From positions 1 through 40,622 of IMG/VR virus record IMGVR_UViG_3300044684_000130: 40,622 bases of DNA. One strand, 5' to 3'. This DNA is from a virus. The stretch's first letter is position 1. The number at the start of each line of letters is the position of its first letter. The position numbers and the translations under genes were made by a program. The notes under the pieces are model-generated. The model worked only from the letters and a program-made list of their open reading frames with translations. It was not told the origin of the DNA and searched no databases. Positions 6,241 to 13,338 of this stretch are shown one piece after another.

Positions 6241-8229
6241 TCAAACATGAGCTCTAAATTCTGCAGGAGTTGTTGCTGACAACGGTGCTTGATTGACTGT
6301 CTGATTGTTCTGTACATTATTGACGACAGGAGCAACAACTGCTGGTGTTGTTGATGCTGCTTGTTTTGCTGACTGATTGGTCTGTGCCAGCTGAGCGCCA
6401 GCCATTGATGACGAACCAGACAATGAAGATGGAGCAGAAGCAACCATGGATGATGAGATATCAGATGCGATGTTTGCTGCTCTTGCAGCACCACCAGATG
6501 CTTTGTTGCCAGCGAATCCATCATAAGCACCAGCGCCAGAAGCATCCTTCGGCAATGATGCCCACTCAAGAGACAGTTGCTTCTGAATGCCAGCAACACC
6601 ATCCTTGGCACCAATGCGAACACGATGCTCGAACAAAGCACGACCCATCTTTTCTTGATTCTCTGGTGAGAACTTGTCTGACAATTTCAGACCTGCCCAT
6701 TTTGCTGCTTCCAACAGTGTTGTCTTTGGCAAGAACTGATATTTGCCAACAGCACCAGTAATGGTCTTTGTGATCTGACCAATTGTCATCTCAGTCAAAC
6801 CAGGAATTGGTGCACCATGATGTGCATTGTAACCCGCAGCACCAGACTCTCCTTTGGCAATTTCTGGAGACAATTTCTTCCACAGTGCATCCATATCAAT
6901 GTTATTTGCAGATAGAGATTGATTGTTTTGTTTCTGCAAACGACCACGAGCACTCATCTGTGTGGTGTATGCATTAACATATGATGACTGTTCTTGATCA
7001 GAACCGAATGTGCGGCCAAGGAAGCCGCGACTATCACTCACAATCTTGTTGAGCTGTGCTTTGTCCTGATCAGTTGCATATCCTTGCTTCTGGATCTTTT
7101 GTCCGATATCATTCCACTGTTTCTGTTGATTGACGTCGAACTTCTCTTCAAACTTTGCTCCAGTTGCATCTTCTCTGATCTTGCGGTCAGTTGTCTGTGC
7201 GACTGTCTCTTCCTGCTTCTCATATGCGCCCATATGTGCATACTTGAGCAATGCATCAGGAATGATTTTCTGTACGGAAGCAGGCAATGATGACAATATC
7301 TTATGAATCACATCTCGTGGATCGAAGTCAGCAATTGCTTGGAAGACATCATGAATGTGATCCAGCAATTTGTTGAAGACACCTTCATTCTTACCATCAC
7401 CAGAGAACCAGTTGTTGAATGCTGTGATTGCATCTCCAACCCAACCAACCAGTGTTTTGAATCCATCTGCTAGTTTGCCAATCCATCCTGTTGTCTTGTC
7501 AAGACCATCAGCAAAACCAATGAACAACGGAATGAGCAATCCCTTGATCACGCCAGACAGACCGTCCAATAGTTTCATGAAGGAAGAATCACCGCCGCGC
7601 CTGAACACACGGTTCTCACGCGGCTTTTTCTTTTCCTCATTGTCCTTTTCTTCGTTCTGCTCTAAGTTATTGCGTTCTTGCTGAGCATCAATCTGTTGCT
7701 GTCTTTTCTTGGAATCAGAAACTGCACGGATGAATGTCTTGAGGAATGTGCTGTTGTTTCTATGTGCTCTGACCAGTGTGTCCAGCATCTCTGTCTGTTC
7801 ACTGATCTTCTCATTCATGTACGACACCACTGATGTGATGTTGTCTAGAATGCCAAACAGATGATTGTCACGTTCCTTTGCTTCAGCTGCTGCCTTGGAA
7901 GCAAATTGTCCTTGCGCATTCTTCCACATTACCTTGCCGTTCTTATCAACAACGCGAGTGAGCTTCTCTGGCTCTTCTTGCTTGCGTTGAACAGCACGTG
8001 GTGAAGCATTGATGTTACCAACCTTCACACCAGCAACAATTGCTTTCTGCAAAGAGCGAATTGCTGACACCATCGTATCAAGCAATTCGCTCTGATAATT
8101 CATCTGCTCGCTTTGATACTGCGATGCTTTTGCTGATGTCTGCGTGGCATCCAAGATCCCCTTTTGAATCGAGAGGAACTGTTCCTGAGCGGTTGGTCCG
8201 TCATTAAACAAACGGGGAAGGAGTGCCAT
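6241..8229 (-). CDS. Tape-measure-like tail protein (gp29 position) with muramidase-like domain
   Basis: A 662-aa protein, last in the minus-strand tail operon. Residues 1-210 are helical and charged (Gln/Glu/Lys-rich coiled-coil, RGGD at 211-214). Residues 217-275 are hydrophobic (LLIPLFIGFADGL, GWIGKLADGF, LVGWVGDAI), as in tape measures. Residues about 448-570 resemble a lysozyme or transglycosylase fold: IAKGES with candidate catalytic E461, then GAVGKYQFLPKTTL at 492-505. The C-terminus is Ala/Ser/Asn-rich. The order gp54, gp26, this gene matches the T4 hub cluster, where gp29 is the tape measure (590 aa). The tape-measure assignment is from position and composition; the wall-degrading domain is from motifs. 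Confidence 0.72.
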   Translation of the reverse strand: MALLPRLFNDGPTAQEQFLSIQKGILDATQTSAKASQYQSEQMNYQSELLDTMVSAIRSLQKAIVAGVKVGNINASPRAVQRKQEEPEKLTRVVDKNGKVMWKNAQGQFASKAAAEAKERDNHLFGILDNITSVVSYMNEKISEQTEMLDTLVRAHRNNSTFLKTFIRAVSDSKKRQQQIDAQQERNNLEQNEEKDNEEKKKPRENRVFRRGGDSSFMKLLDGLSGVIKGLLIPLFIGFADGLDKTTGWIGKLADGFKTLVGWVGDAITAFNNWFSGDGKNEGVFNKLLDHIHDVFQAIADFDPRDVIHKILSSLPASVQKIIPDALLKYAHMGAYEKQEETVAQTTDRKIREDATGAKFEEKFDVNQQKQWNDIGQKIQKQGYATDQDKAQLNKIVSDSRGFLGRTFGSDQEQSSYVNAYTTQMSARGRLQKQNNQSLSANNIDMDALWKKLSPEIAKGESGAAGYNAHHGAPIPGLTEMTIGQITKTITGAVGKYQFLPKTTLLEAAKWAGLKLSDKFSPENQEKMGRALFEHRVRIGAKDGVAGIQKQLSLEWASLPKDASGAGAYDGFAGNKASGGAARAANIASDISSSMVASAPSSLSGSSSMAGAQLAQTNQSAKQAASTTPAVVAPVVNNVQNNQTVNQAPLSATTPAEFRAHV

Positions 8230-8235
8230 TTCTTA

Positions 8236-8655
8236 TCACTTCTGATCTGTGGTTACTGGTTGATTCAGTGCATCGAATGGCGTTGTGCCATTGCCAATAT
8301 CAGCCACTGATGGTTTCTCTGGCTTGAGCTTGGCAATATGTTCCCATGTTGATGTACCAATGTACGCACCAATGATGGTGGTGGTTGCCATGTAAAACCA
8401 AGAGATGACAGAATCGAGCGCTGCCATCCTTTGTTGCGGAACAAAGAAGAACATTGCTGCTGTTGCCAGAATCATGGCAGCCAAAGCCACCCATGACATC
8501 CTGCGCTTGGTCTTCCAACGTTCTTGTTCGATCTGTACCTCAGCCTTCATGGTGAGATAGTTGAACTTTGCTGCAGCAACGTCTTGTGCTGCAGCTGATG
8601 ACTCTTGGAAGTCATCATACTTGGTTCTTGTTGTTTGTTGTGTGGTGTCAGCCAT
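8236..8655 (-). CDS. Two-TM protein between tail chaperone and tape measure, 139 aa
   Basis: An N-terminal soluble helical part (about 1-50, Ala/Gln/Lys-rich) ends in a basic KTKRR. TM1 follows at about 53-72 (MSWVALAAMILATAAMFFFV) and TM2 at about 80-101 (WFYMATTTIIGAYIG), then a polar tail. Both ends are predicted cytoplasmic. The start codon overlaps the stop of the -1 frame downstream of gp26 (TGATG), and the next gene begins 6 nt after its stop, so it is embedded in the tail operon. It could be holin-like, or help tape-measure insertion into the host membrane; neither role is shown. No named family is recognised with confidence. Confidence 0.75.
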   Translation of the reverse strand: MADTTQQTTRTKYDDFQESSAAAQDVAAAKFNYLTMKAEVQIEQERWKTKRRMSWVALAAMILATAAMFFFVPQQRMAALDSVISWFYMATTTIIGAYIGTSTWEHIAKLKPEKPSVADIGNGTTPFDALNQPVTTDQK

Positions 8656-9523
8656 CAGGAGTTCTCTCGTTTGTGGTCATCCATGATCATTTGCACGTAG
8701 ATGTCTCGTTCAAAGGGCAACCATTCAAGCACATCCGCATCGCTGTATCTATGTGGTTCTTTGCGCAATGCATGCATGGTTCGATAGTAGTTACCCAAGT
8801 CTTGGTAGCCGACACTTACTCGAAAAAATCTTGTAGCCCTTGCAGACGGAATGTCTTATCTGTACCGTCTGCTGCTTTGTAATGCACATCCAAGTAAATG
8901 TATGGCATGTCTTCCAAGAACTCTTGAATTTTCTTGAATTGGTCAGCATTCAATGACTGCAAGAACTCATCAAGTTCTCCAGGATCAGCACTCTTCACAT
9001 CATACACATCTTCCTTATCATAGATGCTAACGATGATCTCCTTGAACAACTCGAATGCCAACTGTGTCTGTTCTGTGCCATCAGTGTTGAAGTTTGCCAG
9101 CTTATCGATCACAGAGAATGTTGGATAGCGTAGCACTACACCAACGCCTTGTTCTTCTGACAAAATCACCTTGTTGCTGAGTTTTGCCTTGTTCACCTTC
9201 ACATCATTCAGATCAACCTTGATGTTGATCTCTTTGTCATCCTCTGTCATGCGCAATTCGAGGATGTTGCTCACGCTCTTGCTACGCAATTGTAGAAACA
9301 GCCATTCAATGTCAAACGATGGCATTTCGTCCACATCCAGCTCATCCTGTACACAATTGTTGATGATCTGCTTCATTGCAAGAACCATGCTCTCTGTGTC
9401 TTGAGCAGCCTGTGCAATCAGGAGGATCTTCTCCTCACGAACAGTGAATGGACGGAATGTGATTTTCTTGTTGTTGGATGGGAGATTTGTGGTAAACAGC
9501 GGTTGTTGGATCTTTGGAAGCAT
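8655..9523 (-). CDS. Predicted -1 frameshift fusion of the gp26-type chaperone (289 aa)
   Basis: The gp26 frame contains GAT TTT TTC GAG TAA at its end. T_TTT_TTC (8828-8822, minus strand) is a canonical X_XXY_YYZ slippery heptamer in the correct phase, two codons before the stop. After a -1 slip the frame stays open for 55 more codons (starting RVSVGYQDLGNYYRT; containing YSDADVLEWLPFERDIYV; ending KRENS) to a TGA at 8657-8655 that overlaps the next gene's ATG. The extension is protein-like and has no good independent start: the ATG at 8777 lacks a ribosome-binding sequence. Tail chaperones just upstream of tape-measure genes (lambda G/GT) use this strategy. Frameshifting here is inferred. 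Confidence 0.72.
8816..9523 (-). CDS. 26: gp26-type baseplate hub assembly protein / tape-measure chaperone
   Basis: A 235-aa homologue of T4 gp26 (the T4 baseplate hub family). The N-terminal signature KKITFRPFTVREEKILLIAQ is the hallmark, followed by a mixed alpha/beta region with acidic stretches and the ending LQGLQDFFE. T4 gp26 is needed for assembly of the central hub around the tape measure and is thought to act as an assembly factor. This is the zero-frame product; a -1 product is listed separately. The start ATG lies 2 nt after the gp54 stop, with only a weak upstream site, so coupling to gp54 translation is likely. Confidence 0.85.
   Translation of the reverse strand: MLPKIQQPLFTTNLPSNNKKITFRPFTVREEKILLIAQAAQDTESMVLAMKQIINNCVQDELDVDEMPSFDIEWLFLQLRSKSVSNILELRMTEDDKEINIKVDLNDVKVNKAKLSNKVILSEEQGVGVVLRYPTFSVIDKLANFNTDGTEQTQLAFELFKEIIVSIYDKEDVYDVKSADPGELDEFLQSLNADQFKKIQEFLEDMPYIYLDVHYKAADGTDKTFRLQGLQDFFE
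8822..8828 (-). promoter_or_regulatory. T_TTT_TTC slippery heptamer for -1 frameshifting
   Basis: The heptamer is in phase with the gp26 frame (GAT TTT TTC) and 3 nt before the zero-frame TAA. Both tRNAs can re-pair in the -1 frame (TTT TTT). A weak hairpin, TA-CCAA-GAC-TTGG-G-TA on the minus strand (8807-8792), begins about 14 nt downstream and might act as stimulator. The -1 frame is closed by a stop only at 8858-8856 upstream and 8657-8655 downstream. Confidence 0.7.
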
Positions 9524-9525
9524 GA

Positions 9526-10353
9526 TTAGAATAGACTCGAGAGTTGATTGAATGAATTGACAACAGCATTGATGTTGATGTTGCCAGAGGCAATGCTGTT
9601 GAGAGCGTTTGCAAGATCAGGCGCACCAATGAAACCAGAAGTGATGCTCTCTGCTTGTTGGATGAATGCCTTCTTGCTGCTGTTGGATGCAGCGTAGCCA
9701 AGGTTTGCGATGTCTGCAATCCACCCTGCGTTCAGAACAATGCCGCCAGAACCGCCTTGGTAGGATGCTGCTGTGTTCTTCTGTAGTGTGTGATAGCGAT
9801 AAGCAAATGTGACAGAAAAGGAAGCAATAGCGCCATCATTTCCCCAATCCATCTGCACATCAGACATGCTGATCGGGAATGCATCATAGAGCGTATAACG
9901 CAGAATCTCTGTGGGATTGGTTCCAGGTGCTTCATTGTATGCATACAACTCAAGATTGGTCATGTAGTTGGATGGATATTGAACCTCTCCATATGACGCG
10001 CCCTGATAGGTCTGAGCAGGATCATAGAATGTCACGGTTGAACGCAACCACTGATCAAACATCGCAACACTCTGTCCGTTACCATCACAATAGAATGTCA
10101 GAGTGACGTCAGGATGCAGCACATCGTAGGGAATCTTCTGGGAAGGACCGTAACCCCAGCGGCGCTCATCACTGGTTGCCAATGTGATGCCTGGCAGATT
10201 TGCACCAGAACAGAGATAGATGAGGAAAGATGGATCTTGACCAGAAGCAGACATGAATCCTGGAATGCGAGCAATGTTTGCCATGAAGTATGCAGGACGA
10301 ATGAATCCGAACTGCGCACCATTTGACTTGAATTCATCGACATTGAATGGCAT
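9526..10353 (-). CDS. 54: gp54-like baseplate/tail-tube junction (tube initiator) protein
   Basis: A 275-aa member of the T4 gp54/gp19 tube fold. gp54 sits on top of the hub and starts tube polymerisation. Landmarks shared with T4 gp54 and gp19: a strand block ending LTFYCDGNGQSVAMFDQWL, then TLYDAFPISMSDVQMDW, then the closing strand IASFSVTFAYRYH. The last ~70 residues are helical, Ala/Asn-rich, and end in NSFNQLSSLF, similar to the gp54 tail. The start is placed at ATG 10353 (MPFNVDEF) with AAGAGAAG just upstream; the longer frame up to 10458 would run back into the preceding gene. Confidence 0.82.
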   Translation of the reverse strand: MPFNVDEFKSNGAQFGFIRPAYFMANIARIPGFMSASGQDPSFLIYLCSGANLPGITLATSDERRWGYGPSQKIPYDVLHPDVTLTFYCDGNGQSVAMFDQWLRSTVTFYDPAQTYQGASYGEVQYPSNYMTNLELYAYNEAPGTNPTEILRYTLYDAFPISMSDVQMDWGNDGAIASFSVTFAYRYHTLQKNTAASYQGGSGGIVLNAGWIADIANLGYAASNSSKKAFIQQAESITSGFIGAPDLANALNSIASGNININAVVNSFNQLSSLF

Positions 10354-10361
10354 TTCTTCTC

Positions 10362-10988
10362 TTATCCTTTGTTGATGATCTTTCGCGAATCGCTCCAGAC
10401 CTTTTCTTTTGTAGCTTTCTTGAATTGCTCGCATGGAAGGAACAGAGCAGCCTGCCATTCATTAGGATGAATGTAGATGTATTGCGAACGCACATGCTCA
10501 TTTAGATAGTGCTTGACGCAAGGCTTGAACCAACGATAGCGAGACGATGCCTTCAGAATTTGATAGGCGCGAGCACCCAATTTCATCTTGGTGCTGTCAT
10601 CAAACTTCTGATTCGTCAACCTGTCTGTCCACAGAGCATCCATCAGCTTTGCACGAAGAGTCGGCGGCAGATAGTGCAGATTCAACCCATAGAATCCCTC
10701 TGGCACTCGCTTGTATGGCAAAATCAATGGGAACGTGTCGTAGTAGGGCAGCTCTTTCTTCAACTTTGGATCATACACCATCAGATACATGTTGCCAGGA
10801 AACCAGACTGGTCCTGTTCTGTCATATTGCGAAGTGAATTGAGATGGACGAACACTTGCCTGTGACACGCTCAACGCTCTTGCTCTGAACCAGTCCATCG
10901 ATTTCTTTGTGTTCTTGACCACAATGCCCGCCTTTGCTGCATCGCTCAAGATCTTGTCAAACACAAAGCTTGTCTTAATCGTCGCCAT
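10362..10988 (-). CDS. Conserved T4-superfamily structural/assembly protein, unassigned, 208 aa
   Basis: A basic 208-aa protein. The N-terminal ~45 residues are helical (VVKNTKKSMDWFRARAL). A compact central block follows with GNMYLMVYDP, ELPYYDTFPLILP and GFYGLNLHYLPP (residues about 65-110). I recognise this block as typical of a protein conserved near head/tail-completion genes in marine T4-like phages, but I cannot attach a T4 gene number. The C-terminal half is Trp/Tyr/Lys-rich. It lies between gp4 and gp54, and its ATG overlaps the gp4 stop (TAATG). A neck, DNA-end or tail-completion role is plausible. Confidence 0.8.
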   Translation of the reverse strand: MATIKTSFVFDKILSDAAKAGIVVKNTKKSMDWFRARALSVSQASVRPSQFTSQYDRTGPVWFPGNMYLMVYDPKLKKELPYYDTFPLILPYKRVPEGFYGLNLHYLPPTLRAKLMDALWTDRLTNQKFDDSTKMKLGARAYQILKASSRYRWFKPCVKHYLNEHVRSQYIYIHPNEWQAALFLPCEQFKKATKEKVWSDSRKIINKG

Positions 10989-11434
10989 TAGATTTGCAAC
11001 CCTTTGATGTCTTCTTCCGTCATGATGATGAACTTCATGTCATGTGCATTAGCATAAGCAGTCGCCGCTTCCCACTTCGCACTATTCACACCCCATGTTT
11101 TGACTTCCATGATATATCTCCTGGTTGGCTTCCCTTGCTTTCTGGCAGGCGGTATAGTCTGCTTCTTGGGCTTAACTTCAATCAACAATTTCGTGATAGA
11201 ACCATCCTTGTTTTTGATCTTTGCATACATGTCTATGAAGTAGCGATGAATCCTTCCATCAATCGGAGATCTGTATTTCACAATCACTTCTTCACTGTTC
11301 CATTCCAACACATCAGTATGCTTGTCAAGGTAGTTCATCAGGTGCCACTCCAATGAACTCCTGTACTGAACATTCAAGTGATTGCCCTTGTACTTCTGAG
11401 GGTTCTTCACTCTGTATTTGCCCTTCCAACTCAT
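10988..11434 (-). CDS. 4: Head completion protein gp4
   Basis: A 148-aa homologue of T4 gp4 (gp50/4), needed to finish DNA-filled heads before tails attach. The diagnostic start KGKYRVKNPQKYKGN, the block YRSSLEWHLMNYLD, the segment VLEWNSEEVIVKYRSPIDGR and IHRYFIDMYAKIK all match the family, as does the basic LIEVKPKKQTIPP. The fold is related to restriction-endonuclease-like nucleases; the visible D/E-x-K elements (YFIDMY, IEVKPK) are consistent with that, though activity is not shown here. It is the first gene of the minus-strand tail operon, opening from the divergent intergenic region. Confidence 0.93.
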   Translation of the reverse strand: MSWKGKYRVKNPQKYKGNHLNVQYRSSLEWHLMNYLDKHTDVLEWNSEEVIVKYRSPIDGRIHRYFIDMYAKIKNKDGSITKLLIEVKPKKQTIPPARKQGKPTRRYIMEVKTWGVNSAKWEAATAYANAHDMKFIIMTEEDIKGLQI

Positions 11435-11472
11435 AGCAATTTCGTCTCGCCTTATAAGAACTTCGTCTCAAT

Positions 11473-11499
11473 TTTTCTCACAATAAAAATGTGAGAAAA
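11473..11499. repeat. Perfect 10-bp inverted repeat with A-rich loop
   Basis: TTTTCTCACA at 11473-11482 and TGTGAGAAAA at 11490-11499, separated by ATAAAAA. It could be an operator palindrome or, in RNA, a hairpin. It lies between the diverging operons and does not have a U-tail suited to termination. Confidence 0.75.
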
Positions 11500-11546
11500 C
11501 AAATGTGTGCTCTCTGTGAATCTCTTCGTGCGTGCTTCATAGATAT

Positions 11547-11575
11547 AGAGACTCTATCTTCGTTATAGAGTCTCT
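11547..11575 (+). repeat. Perfect 11-bp stem-loop in the gp48 leader
   Basis: AGAGACTCTAT at 11547-11557 pairs with ATAGAGTCTCT at 11565-11575 around a CTTCGTT loop (a UUCG-like core). It ends 26 nt before the gp48 ATG and leaves the AGAAG ribosome-binding sequence free. It may stabilise the leader RNA or act as a regulator site. T4-like phages often place CTTCGG-type stable hairpins near transcript ends. Confidence 0.7.
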
Positions 11576-11600
11576 CAACCTCTCTCTAGCAGAAGACGCA

Positions 11601-12569
11601 ATGACATCTCTCACACAGCAGCTGATGAATCTCCCATCGCAGGCAATCTCTGCCTCGCGCAACAACACATCACCGCAGAATGCAGCTCTGAAATTCCCAA
11701 CGAACGAATCTCCTGTGTATGGCATGATGTTCAAATTCGTCAAATATGCCTATGATGTCTCTGGCACGAAGGCGCAATTCGCAACGAACATCCAAGGCTC
11801 GCAGATCTTCCTGCCAATGCCAACGAACATCAACAACCAAATCGGTGTCAACTATGACATGACGCAGTTGGGAATCGCAGGCGTTCTCTACAAGACAGGT
11901 GTTGATGCTGGCACATCTGTTGGCGACATGCTCACTGGCAAGCAAATGGTCTCAGGATCAGCAAGCGATGTCTTGAAGCAAGCAGCAGGAGTCGCAGTTG
12001 ACACCAGTGCATATGTGGCTCGCAAGTTTGTGCAGGGATTGTCAGCAGAGACAGGAGCAAGCATTGATCTCTCACGTGGCACAGTTCCAAACCCATACAC
12101 TGTCGCAACATTCCAAAACGTGACACCAAGACAACACACTCTCACATTTCGTCTGGTGCCAACTTCGCAGAAGGACTCGCAAGCCATTCAGAAGATTGTG
12201 AAGAACTTTGAATATCACTCGTTGCCTGGCAAGAGTGGGTTGTTCCTCACATATCCTGATGAGCTTGAGTGTGCTTTCTTTGGCACACAATATCTGTTTC
12301 AATTTGCTCGCTGTGTGATCATGAACGTGCAAACCAACTACACTCCGCTTGGACCATGGACGCCGATGGTCGATACTGCGCCTGCTGCTGTTGAGTTGAC
12401 ATTGACGTTGCAAGAGATTGAGCAGCTCACACAAGAAGCGTATGGCACGACAGACATCATCCAGGCATCATCTCCTGACACACAACAGCAGGATGGTGGT
12501 GATGCTGACAGTGACTTGCCAACGATTGACCCTTCATCCTATTCATCAGTGCCAACGGTGAACTTCTAA
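11601..12569 (+). CDS. 48: gp48-like baseplate tail-tube cap protein
   Basis: A 322-aa homologue of T4 gp48, which binds the hub and caps the first tube ring together with gp54. Recognisable elements are YGMMFKFVKY near residue 40, the LPMPTNIN strand near 72, TPRQHTLTFRLVPTSQKD followed by a helix (IQKIVKNFEYHSLP), and LFLTYPDELECAFFG with the late NYTPLGPW motif and VELTLTLQEIEQLT. The ATG at 11601 is chosen because AGAAG precedes it (11591-11595) and the 11-bp hairpin occupies the alternative 5' extension back to 11532. The C-terminus is Asp/Ser-rich and flexible. Confidence 0.82.
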   Translation: MTSLTQQLMNLPSQAISASRNNTSPQNAALKFPTNESPVYGMMFKFVKYAYDVSGTKAQFATNIQGSQIFLPMPTNINNQIGVNYDMTQLGIAGVLYKTGVDAGTSVGDMLTGKQMVSGSASDVLKQAAGVAVDTSAYVARKFVQGLSAETGASIDLSRGTVPNPYTVATFQNVTPRQHTLTFRLVPTSQKDSQAIQKIVKNFEYHSLPGKSGLFLTYPDELECAFFGTQYLFQFARCVIMNVQTNYTPLGPWTPMVDTAPAAVELTLTLQEIEQLTQEAYGTTDIIQASSPDTQQQDGGDADSDLPTIDPSSYSSVPTVNF

Positions 12570-12814
12570 TGATTGAACGTAAGACTTGGAAAGAATTTAG
12601 AGATTGCAAGATGTTGTGGTGGATCAATCGCATCCTTCACACATTCGGTTGGGCAATCTGTTTCATTGAGACACAGGATGGACAGGTTGAAGTCTTTCCT
12701 GCGCGTGTCACATTCAGAGGATTTGCTGAGGATCAAGATGCAGCTGGCTTTGCTGTGATGAGTGATTGGTTGAAAGAGAATGCTGATCGATTGGCCAAGG
12801 AAGCGAATGCATGA
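12569..12814 (+). CDS. Small conserved phage protein, 81 aa
   Basis: It starts in a TAATG overlap with gp48 and ends in an ATGA overlap with gp53. The sequence has an amphipathic N-terminus (WWINRILHTFGWAICF), a basic beta segment (PARVTFRGF) and a helical C-terminus (WLKENADRLAKEA). Small proteins of this type recur in T4-like tail operons, but no function is known to me. The strict coupling on both sides implies synthesis together with baseplate parts, perhaps as an assembly factor. Confidence 0.8.
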   Translation: MIERKTWKEFRDCKMLWWINRILHTFGWAICFIETQDGQVEVFPARVTFRGFAEDQDAAGFAVMSDWLKENADRLAKEANA

Positions 12815-13338
12815 GAGCTTATTTTTCCAACATTCCTCTGATCTCATATCGTGGTGTCAATCTTCGTGACATCATGTTGAATGCACGCATTGCACGTGAA
12901 GTGCTTGACACAGGAGTGATGTTCTATCCTTACACACTGAAAGATGGTGATACCCCAGAGAGCATTGCGTATGATTACTATGGTTCTGTTGAATACAATT
13001 GGTTGGTGTTTTTCTCCAATCAGATAGTTGATCCGCTGTTTCAATGGTACATGCAGCAGACTGATTTTGATGCCTACATTGAAGCGAACTATGGTTCATT
13101 GACGAATGCCATGAATCAAATTCATCACTACGAAAGCGCGCCGGGTGGGTTGCAATACACAGTGACTTCGTATCAGTACAATCCAACTGGTCTGGATGAG
13201 AATGGGTTGCCTCTCTATCCAGTTGATTGCTACACCTGGGAGACGCAACAGAATGAAGCTAGGCGCGGCATCAAGTTGATCAACAAACAGTACGCTAGTG
13301 CAATTGCTTTGGAGCTTGAGAAGAGATTGGCGCCGTGA
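12811..13338 (+). CDS. 53: Baseplate wedge protein gp53
   Basis: A 175-aa homologue of T4 gp53, which clamps wedges to the hub and to each other. It begins with the typical YFSNIPLISYRG, carries the LysM-like block PYTLKDGDTPESIAYDYYG and the following YNWLVFFSNQIVDPLFQW, and ends with a helical segment. T4 gp53 is 196 aa. The ATG overlaps the previous stop (ATGA) and the TGA overlaps the GTG start of the next gene (GTGA), showing continuous translational coupling through this baseplate run. Confidence 0.9.
   Translation: MRAYFSNIPLISYRGVNLRDIMLNARIAREVLDTGVMFYPYTLKDGDTPESIAYDYYGSVEYNWLVFFSNQIVDPLFQWYMQQTDFDAYIEANYGSLTNAMNQIHHYESAPGGLQYTVTSYQYNPTGLDENGLPLYPVDCYTWETQQNEARRGIKLINKQYASAIALELEKRLAP

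Larger units (their letters stand above)
11435..11600. promoter_or_regulatory. Divergent intergenic region between gp4 and gp48 operons
   Basis: The only head-to-head junction in the window, so it must carry promoters for both tail operons or receive read-through from one side. It contains two perfect stem-loops (listed separately), a TTATAA at 11452-11457 that could serve the minus strand, and the octamer TTCGTCTC at 11441-11448 and 11462-11469. No convincing -35/-10 pair is seen on either strand. Confidence 0.5.

Noticed and set aside
6345-7684. Plus-strand ORFs opposite the tape-measure gene (6345-6761, 6994-7290, 7370-7684)
   Set aside because: Antisense shadows of a well-supported gene; composition follows the reverse complement of its codons and no start signals are present.
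8655-8777. Independent 40-aa gene starting at ATG 8777
   Set aside because: It has no ribosome-binding sequence, and the same frame is open upstream through an in-phase slippery site; a frameshift product explains it better, although independent translation is not excluded.
10354-10458. N-terminal extension of the gp54-like protein to 10458
   Set aside because: It overlaps the preceding gene by about 100 nt in another frame, and ATG 10353 has a good ribosome-binding sequence.
11532-11600. N-terminal extension of gp48 back to 11532
   Set aside because: It would place the 11-bp hairpin in coding sequence; ATG 11601 has AGAAG at the right distance and begins a typical gp48 N-terminus.
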